From contig JASANG010000595.1 in NCBI GenBank assembly GCA_030248215.1, forward strand, positions 1-64,000: a stretch of 64,000 nt of DNA. The letters run 5' to 3'. Numbering within the stretch: position 1 is the stretch's first letter; each line of letters starts with the position of its first letter. The DNA comes from Enoplolaimus lenunculus. Taxonomy: Eukaryota > Nematoda > Enoplea > Enoplida > Thoracostomopsidae. The notes under the pieces are model-generated. The model did no database searches. It was not told the origin of the DNA and saw nothing but the letters and a program-made list of their open reading frames with translations. A program made the translations under genes and the position numbers. Positions 57,373 to 64,000 of this stretch are shown here, one piece after another.

Positions 57373-59287
57373 ATTCAAGCTGTCTAGAAGGTTTTAACCG
57401 GGACGCCGGCTTTCAACCGGGGAAGACTTTGAATGTGCGAAAATTTTCACACATTGAATTTATGTTTTTAAGCTAACATTTCAGAAAACCACTATCCAAG
57501 ATTTGACGGGCATAAAGTTTTGTTTAATGTTTTAAAAATGAATGGTCGGGGGACAAAATCTGGATTAGCAGAGATTGAATTGAAGAATCAAGTTTGAAGT
57601 TGAGTGCTTTCGCAGAGTTGGTGTCTAATAAACCTTTATGACAGCCAACACCCCGTAGACCAGCGGACCTGACCGAGTCGTTCACCACGTGCGCACCTGT
57701 TGAAAAAATATCGCTAGCGAGAATGAACGGCATTTTTCAGTTAATTTCAGCACAAAATCTGACGTTGGAATGCGATCATTTGATGAAATACATTTTAATC
57801 AGATCGTCGATCCGGGCATTTTCTACCTGATTTTTTCGAAGCACACGGATCCGGAGTAAAATCCAGAAATTTTGTCATGAAAACTCAGACACGTACCCAG
57901 ATGGACCCAAAATTTTTCTGCATACAGAAATCCGGACCTGAATAAAACACTAATTTATTGTGCATCGGATTGTATCGCCCAAATCCGTAATTTATGAATG
58001 TGCCGGTATTTAAGCACACAATATTTTAGCTGATGACCATTCTCATTTTTGAAAAAGTGATAATGTTGACGAACATACAGCCATGCTTTGGTGATAATTG
58101 AACAGACTCTGCTCAAGCAAATTTCACAAATACACGAAAGCTTAAATCTTTAAATTAGGGTGGTTGTAGAAACTGGATTTTGAGACTTAGACGCTTGTGC
58201 GCCATATGCATGGTTTAGAAGCTTAAACAAATCTAAGGGTGTATACTTGTGTTTAAATTTATGCTTAGCCTGATACTTCCAATCGCGGGTCCAAGTGTGG
58301 ACAGCCTAGGTCTTGGCCCCTCATTCTGGAGTTCCAGAACCACGACTGCTATTGTCTAAACTGGCTTAGTTGTAGTTCGGATTTATCTTTAAGGCTTGCA
58401 CCAGATTTGGAAACTGCTCAATGGATCATCTGTCAAAATTGTGAAGATTTGATGCACCACGGCAACGTCATGGGTCAAGGATTTAACTTCAACAGCTTGG
58501 AATGTTCACATAATTAAGGTGTGTTCTTCAAAATCCGAATACCAATTCAATGTGTTTATTTAATTAATCGAATATTAATAAAAAAACATTATGTTGCATG
58601 GATTCGGAGGCACTTGCTTCAAGTATTGTTTGGAGCATTTAAATAAAACTTAGCGAACTAAGATAATTGTAAAACGCAGGAAAAACTCAATATACAGGGC
58701 GCGACCGGATATCCGGCTCCAGCTCCGGCTCCGGTATTTTTAAGTTGCCGGATGTTTTTAAACAACTTCAAAAAATATATACCATCACTCGTATTTATGC
58801 GAAGTACTATCCAACTGATTGCCGTACTTTTACATTTTTTCTGTCAGACATGTATTTAAAGTAAATGTTTGCATGTGACCGTGTACGTTAAGAATCTTTA
58901 TTGGGTTATAATAACGCTGTAAAACCAGATATTGGTGACGAGGGTTATTCTAGGGCGGTTAAACAGAATATATATCTCAGCATATTTCTATATTTCCTAA
59001 GGGTAAACCTAAACTTCAGAGTAAAAATTGGTCATAACTAAGCGTAAGCCTAAATAATAGTCTTAATCCGAGCCAGGGATGATCATCATCGGAAAAAATA
59101 AATTTACAAAATAAAATTATTTATAATGCTTTTTTCGTTGTTTATTGTCTTTTTTCAGAGTTTTTTGTGTGTTTTTCGAATATCTACAAATAATTATTGT
59201 GTTAAAAATCATAGATTATAGATTCATAACGAAATTTTATTCATCAGGAATTACTTGATTCAACAATATTAACTTTTGTTTTTATAG

Positions 59288-60013
59288 GTCTACCAGTATT
59301 TGCTGAACCCTCAACTTCTAGTGTCGGTTCCAAAGCACAAGGACTCAAGAAACCGAGACCTGCCAAATACCGATATTTGGTGAGACTGAGACATAGACTC
59401 CCATCCCTAATCTTAGCCACCTCTGTTTTATAGTACCTATGGAAATCTGCATGCCCTTAAAAGGAACAAGGGCCAAAGAAATATTGCAACTGAACGCAAC
59501 GCTACAAAAATAGAATAGTATAATAAAATCGTTTTAAAGTGTTAAAAATGTATCGGCGTGAACGGTTACACTTTGTCACGTAAACACTTTGGGTACCTTA
59601 AGTCACGGACGGAAGAATTGTAAGATACGTTCTGATATTTGAATGCAATCTAGTACTAGATTTGAATTCATTATCGGGCTCCGTATCCGGCCGATTATGA
59701 AATTATTCGTTTCCGGCTCCGGTTCCGTCAGTTTTTGCTATCCGTAGGAAGCCTATCACAATCCGACCAAAGAAATTAGATCAGTAACTCAAGTATTACA
59801 ATAAATTGTAATACCCACATTACCAAAAGATTTTTACTTTCACAGATTAAAAGTAACCACTTTACTTGCAACAACATTAATCACGAAGATGCCGAAACGT
59901 CGCAGACATCAGAAATTCATGGTGAGCCCCAATTAGAGTCAACCTCTGCAGCAACATCAACGGCTGGAAATTCCACAGACGATTCCAACAGCGCAGAAAA
60001 ATCCGCCACAAAG
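59288..60013 (+). CDS. Two exons of an unrecognised gene (partial)
   Basis: I do not recognise this gene. Exon 59288-59379 (acceptor TTTTTATAG, donor GTGAGA) and exon 59846-60013 (acceptor TTTCACAG, donor GTTTGT) join in one open frame in phase 0. They encode LPVFAEPSTSSVGSKAQGLK, then KPRPAKYRYL, then a Ser/Thr/Asn-rich stretch (for example ESTSAATSTAGNSTDDSNSA). The upstream exon ends in phase 1 and was not found, nor was a 3' exon. Composition suggests a disordered region of a larger protein. The support is splice-site quality and coding-like composition only, so a chance pair is possible. Confidence 0.4.
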
Positions 60014-62489
60014 GTTTGTACTCTACTTTCAAAGTTACCAATCCATATATAACTATAAGGATCAATTCCCAAGTTTCTTTACCATACCAACCGGGTATTC
60101 AACATAAAATGAATTTCTACGCGAATATTCTGCAATCTTTGCCAATAAATAAGTTTTACAGCCTAAGTTACATATTTAAAATAATGGGTACCTTTTCAAA
60201 ATCTTCAAAATAAAGGCTGCTTATCAATTTGCGGACATTTGCAACATTAAGCAACGCGTATTTTCGAAAATAAAATGAAAAACAGAACCCCGGGATACAT
60301 GAATTATGAGCAATTCACAACATTTCAAATATATAAACGCGGAAACTTTACTTGAATCACAAATATGTTTATTTTGTTGGCAGCCAATAAGGTGTAGGGT
60401 GTAGCTGGAAAGATCATTAGTCAAATGTTCACATTTGTTTAGTCGGCCAAAAGTTTACCTAACTTAGGCCGGAAGTTCTCATACTTAAACGTGTGCTGTG
60501 TGGTGCAAAAAACAATACCCGTTGCAACCAAGGGCTACTACAAGCATGGATGGAGAATATTCTCGAAATTTTTACAGAGGCAAGAGATCGCTTTTAACAG
60601 GGTTCAGAATAGATTTCTCGATTTTAAATGTGAATCAAACGTTTTACCTACTCGCTATGCTCGCTCGAAAATTCTTTGCCCGAGGTTTATACCCTGTTGA
60701 AATGAAATCGTGGCTACGCACCTTGCTGTAGTTTAAAGTTTGGTTCACGGTTGGGAACCTTAAAACGGTATGGAAGTCTGTACAGTTTTTGAACATTTTT
60801 CAAAATTTCGAAAATTTAATACGGTTGGCAAATCGATCAGCGAAGGTCGCTGTGGCAACCGGAAACTGTTGGGGTGACTAATATAATTTGTAACTACGTT
60901 TTCTAGGTGTTTTTGATAGATTAGCTTAGGCTGGCCTAAGATTGGGTTTCTGAAATCTTACTTAAGTTTCTTTACAAAAATTATGCTCACTTTGCTTTAT
61001 AAAGCGATGTTTGTTTGAGGAGCACTGTAGTAAGACACGAATAACAGGACGTTACCATTTTGAGTGCTAATCAATAGGTGAATTGTTTATATTGCTCAAG
61101 CATAACAGACACTCAGATAACCCGCATAAACTTTAAATCTGGAACATATTAAACAACATGGCAATCAACTAAAATGGTTCCTAGCAAATCAGTTGCACCG
61201 AAAAGAAAGAACGAATATAAAAGAATGGTGTTGGGCCCACCTACATGGGGTGAATAGAAAATCAATAGCATTCCATTAACGGAATTTTAACAAGGAGAAA
61301 GACAATTTGTAAATTTATTTGGTCATTTGGTTTCTATGATTCGGTTCTGGTTTGATTTCTACCCGAAAAGAGGTCCAGACCAGCTGCAAACCGAGTCTTC
61401 AGGAAGACCGAGAGCAAAATCGAGAACGCCCAACCATGTTCCACATACCAGCGAAAGTTTGGGGCATTCACTTAGCTTGGTTCTTCGCTATATTCTCAGT
61501 TCGGGTGTAAGTTTCGGCCTAGGTTTAAATATTCTGAACTTTGGTACTACCAAGACGCTATCATTTTTCTATTTTTAAATTTGTCCGTTTCTGCATGGCT
61601 GCCAATGGCGGATCCATGGGGGCTACCCCGGCCGTGGCCCCCAACAGCATCTCGACAAAAATTATATAGTGTCAATTGCTATTCTACGCTGTTTATTTCT
61701 CTGTATTATACACAATAGTATAAGCACGCTTTAAAATTTCGAACTCACCTTTATTTGTCGCTGGAGTCATTTATGCGCTACAATTAGAGATCAGACATTT
61801 ATGGACTCTAACAAGGGTTCAAGGACTCTACCCGCTTACGGACTCTAATTAGGGATACGGACTCCTATTAATTGGGAGTCAAAATGGGGACCCCCTCTCT
61901 TATTTGGGTCACTACAGTATCGGTGAAAAATAAGTTTATTATCTGTGAAATTTTGCCCCCCATTTTGAGATCCTGGATCCGAAACTGATGGCTGCAGTTA
62001 GACTAAACATAACATTTAGACTATTTTTTACTTATACTTTAAGCTTTACGTATAACCTCATTCTTACACTTAGGCTTAGACTTCGGCTTACGAATATGCT
62101 TATACTACTGTAAACGGTCCTGTTCTATACATTGGTAAACGTTTTTGTAACTGTAAAACGACACTTGTTCACAGAATGCCCACAGAACAATAGCGATCAA
62201 CATGAAAACCTCTATACCTAAGCAATAGTTTGGATCTAAGCCAAAGTCTGTCTGCTTTAGCCTGAAATGTAATCCAGCCATAACTATGCATTGGAAATCA
62301 AGCATGGGTAACGAGCATACGATAAGTGGCCTTTTTCAGATACAAAAAGCAAAATTCTAACAGAAACATTCAAATTCATAGTTTAAGCAAACATATTAAC
62401 GAAGTCTTTACGAGAATTTCATATCACCAGTCGTAGTGGGACTACATTTATTGATCGAAGCTCGAACACACGTAAGCAATTAAGGTAAT

Positions 62490-63130
62490 ATGCAAATTAG
62501 TTATTAGCTAACTATTCATTTATCGGTTTTGGAGGTTTGTAAGCAATTTCCTCAGATTCCTCGCATCCAAAAACCCTTCAGCCATATGCAAATTATTTAT
62601 TAGCTAGCTATTCGATAATCGCTTTTAAAGGTTTGTAGACAATTTATTCAAATTCCTCGCACCCGAAAAGCCATTATTGCTGAAATTAGATTGCTTGTAC
62701 CCCTAATAATTAGTGAAATATTGTGAAAACGCCTAATTTAGGCTTATCAATTATGCTTATATGCAAATTATCTATTAACTAACTACTCAATTATCGATTT
62801 TAAACGTTTGTAAACAATTTATTCAGATTTCTCGCACCAAACTACCACCTAAAAACCCTTTGGTGCTTAAATTATATTGCTTTTAACCTTAATAATTAGT
62901 GAAATGTTGTAAAAAGTCCTAATTTAGGCTTATAAACTATGCTGCTAATATGCAAATTATCTATTAGCTGACTGCTGAATTATCGGTTTTGCAGGTTTGA
63001 AACAGGCTACGCAGATTCCTCGCACCCAAAAACCTTTTAATACTAAAATTATATTACTTCTAACTGTAAAGTTAGTGAAATATTGTGGAAAGTGCTAATT
63101 TAGGCTTAATTAATTATGCAAATTAGCCTG
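62490..63130. repeat. Satellite array, about 170-190 bp unit
   Basis: Units begin ATGCAAATTAT at 62490 (short unit), 62586, 62761, 62950 and 63117. Shared blocks are TTATCGGTTTT, CAGATTCCTCGCACCC, TAATTAGTGAAATATTGT and CTAATTTAGGCTTA. Spacing is 96, 175, 189 and 167 bp. Confidence 0.8.
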
Positions 63131-63387
63131 TAGCTAATAAACGGCTTATAATTTTAATACCCCAATGCGGGTTCATACCACAGGCAAATTGGTTTTCAAA
63201 CAAAAAAGGTTTATCAAAATCGGTTCAGCCGTTCCTGAGATTTTTTTCGGACGGACAGATGGACAGACGGACGGACGGACATCCACCTTTCGACTCCCAA
63301 GTACAAAACATAAAACGCTTCGAGTTTCGCTTCGCTCAACAAGAGTAAAAAATATAAAATTTGCTTTATTTCAATATCACTTTATAA

Positions 63388-63505
63388 ACGAGTATATATG
63401 TATTTACATTACATATACATATATGTATATATGTCACATTTCTATATCTATATATACACATATATACATATGTATGTATATGTATGTATGTATGCATATA
63501 TATTC
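63388..63505. repeat. TATATG/TATGTA microsatellite
   Basis: Alternating pyrimidine-purine run with TACATATACATATATGTATA and TATGTATGTATG segments. Confidence 0.8.
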
Positions 63506-63550
63506 TAAGCTAAGCAGTGCCATATGGAGCTCTTCTCGAAAATTTTGTCG

Positions 63551-63607
63551 CGGATGCGGTGGGACTCGAACCCACAACGTATGTTCTAACCACTGAGCTA
63601 CGCAGCC
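63551..63607 (-). other. 57-nt tRNA-like element lacking an anticodon arm
   Basis: The - strand starts GGCTGCGTAGCTCAGTGGTT and ends in a perfect T arm (GTGGG-TTCGAGT-CCCAC) and CGCATCC, which pairs with the 5' end at six of seven positions. Only about seven bases separate the D arm from the T arm, so there is no room for an anticodon hairpin. The first 15 bases equal those of the tRNA-Ile-like copy at 35935-36008. Most likely a deleted tRNA pseudogene or SINE head. Confidence 0.6.
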
Positions 63608-64000
63608 ATGCTAAGTTTTCGCTACAATTGCTCTATATACCGGGAGTTTGGTACTACAAGATACGTATATGAATACAAAATTCTTTAGTACAAAATTTTA
63701 CGAAACTTGTAACTGTTTCTGAGTGGTACTCCTGGACTACAAAATGGTTTATAAAAAGGTATAAGTGCTGAAATTGTAAAAATATTATTAATCTCAAAAT
63801 TATTACAAACAGGCTTGTAGGCAATATTAATTAAGTGCTACTCTGAACCACAAGATAGACCAATCTTGAAATAAGGGCCATTGTGAGAAGTTAAAAGATT
63901 ATTTCAATCAAAATATCCGATTTTACAGTAACTTTACGACCGAAATGAGAGATTGAGTTAATAGGTAAGTAATATATACTCCATAGTTCATCAACGGATT

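Larger units (their letters stand above)
51072..59287. other. Intergenic region upstream of TRPN, repeats only
   Basis: No gene is supported. Contents: a family B fragment at 51500-51600, an inverted-repeat element at 51939-52592, family B at 52970-53040, a complex rich in TGGCCATGG and TAGCAAGG-type repeats near 53960-54130, family B copies at 54185-54386 and 55949-56173, a nested A-in-B insertion at 54967-55556, a family D copy at 56643-56897, and hAT-like sequence at 56955-57372 and 58697-58760. The TRPN promoter should lie just above 51072, but I see no reliable motif. Confidence 0.6.
60014..64000. other. Repeat-rich right end, no gene recognised
   Basis: Contains diverged family A ends near 61017-61075 and 61755-61922 (the latter reversed, ending TTGGGTCACTACAGTA), family B at 62005-62140, a satellite at 62490-63130, a GGACGGACAGA-rich motif at 63240-63285 preceded by TCAAAATCGGTTCAGCCGTT, a TATATG microsatellite, and a 57-nt tRNA-like element. 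Open frames near 60498-60731 and 61327-61578 have no motif or splice support. Confidence 0.55.

Noticed and set aside
57524-57733. 69-residue - strand frame that looked protein-like
   Set aside because: No splice sites, motif or continuation found.
61327-61578. Possible third exon of the unknown + strand gene
   Set aside because: A segment after an AG near 61370 is open, but the donor is poor and phase with 60013 cannot be tested.
1-64000. CRISPR arrays, operons or ribosome binding sites
   Set aside because: The window is eukaryotic nuclear DNA. The regular repeats are a satellite, minisatellites and transposon copies, not spacer-separated direct repeats.

Overview
The window is eukaryotic nuclear DNA, AT-rich, with intron-split genes and a high density of dispersed repeats. 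It is most consistent with a nematode. Its simple-sequence hexamer is TTAGGC, the nematode telomeric unit, present as a pure 81-bp array and scattered through many mobile-element copies. Introns end in short T-rich acceptors (TTTCAG, TTTTAG) with GTAAGT-like donors. Both recognisable genes are ion channels with nematode counterparts. The amount of repeat DNA does not resemble compact rhabditid genomes; a more basal (enoplean) nematode is a guess, not something the sequence proves.

Layout. Positions 1-1855 are repeat-bearing flank. A complete four-exon Shaker-type (Kv1) potassium channel gene lies on the + strand at 1856-5519 (556 residues, all splice phases consistent). Positions 5520-11305 hold only repeats, including decayed copies of the last block of the next gene. 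A very large - strand gene follows (coding 51071 down to 11306): a TRPN/NOMPC mechanotransduction channel that I could assemble from 42 exons in one uninterrupted frame (2665 residues). It has an approximately 1060-residue low-complexity N-terminal region, 29 ankyrin repeats mostly encoded one repeat per exon, the TRPN linker domain, a six-segment channel with a TRP helix, and an acidic C-tail. Positions 51072-59287 are repeats. Two exons of an unrecognised + strand gene lie at 59288-59379 and 59846-60013. The rest of the window is repeats, including a satellite at 62490-63130.

How the genes relate. The two channel genes are convergent, about 5.8 kb apart. One makes a voltage-gated K+ channel that would repolarise excitable cells; the other makes a force-gated cation channel whose ankyrin spring tethers to microtubules. 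Both are expected in neurons, but nothing in the DNA shows co-regulation.

The most unusual features are the Kv channel's selectivity filter (Thr-Asn-Gly-Tyr-Gly in place of Thr-Val-Gly-Tyr-Gly) with a neutral first S4 gating position, the giant N-terminal extension on TRPN, a family of small inverted-repeat elements whose interior consists of telomere-like TTAGGC hexamers, and a five-unit tandem array of which only one unit is still coding.
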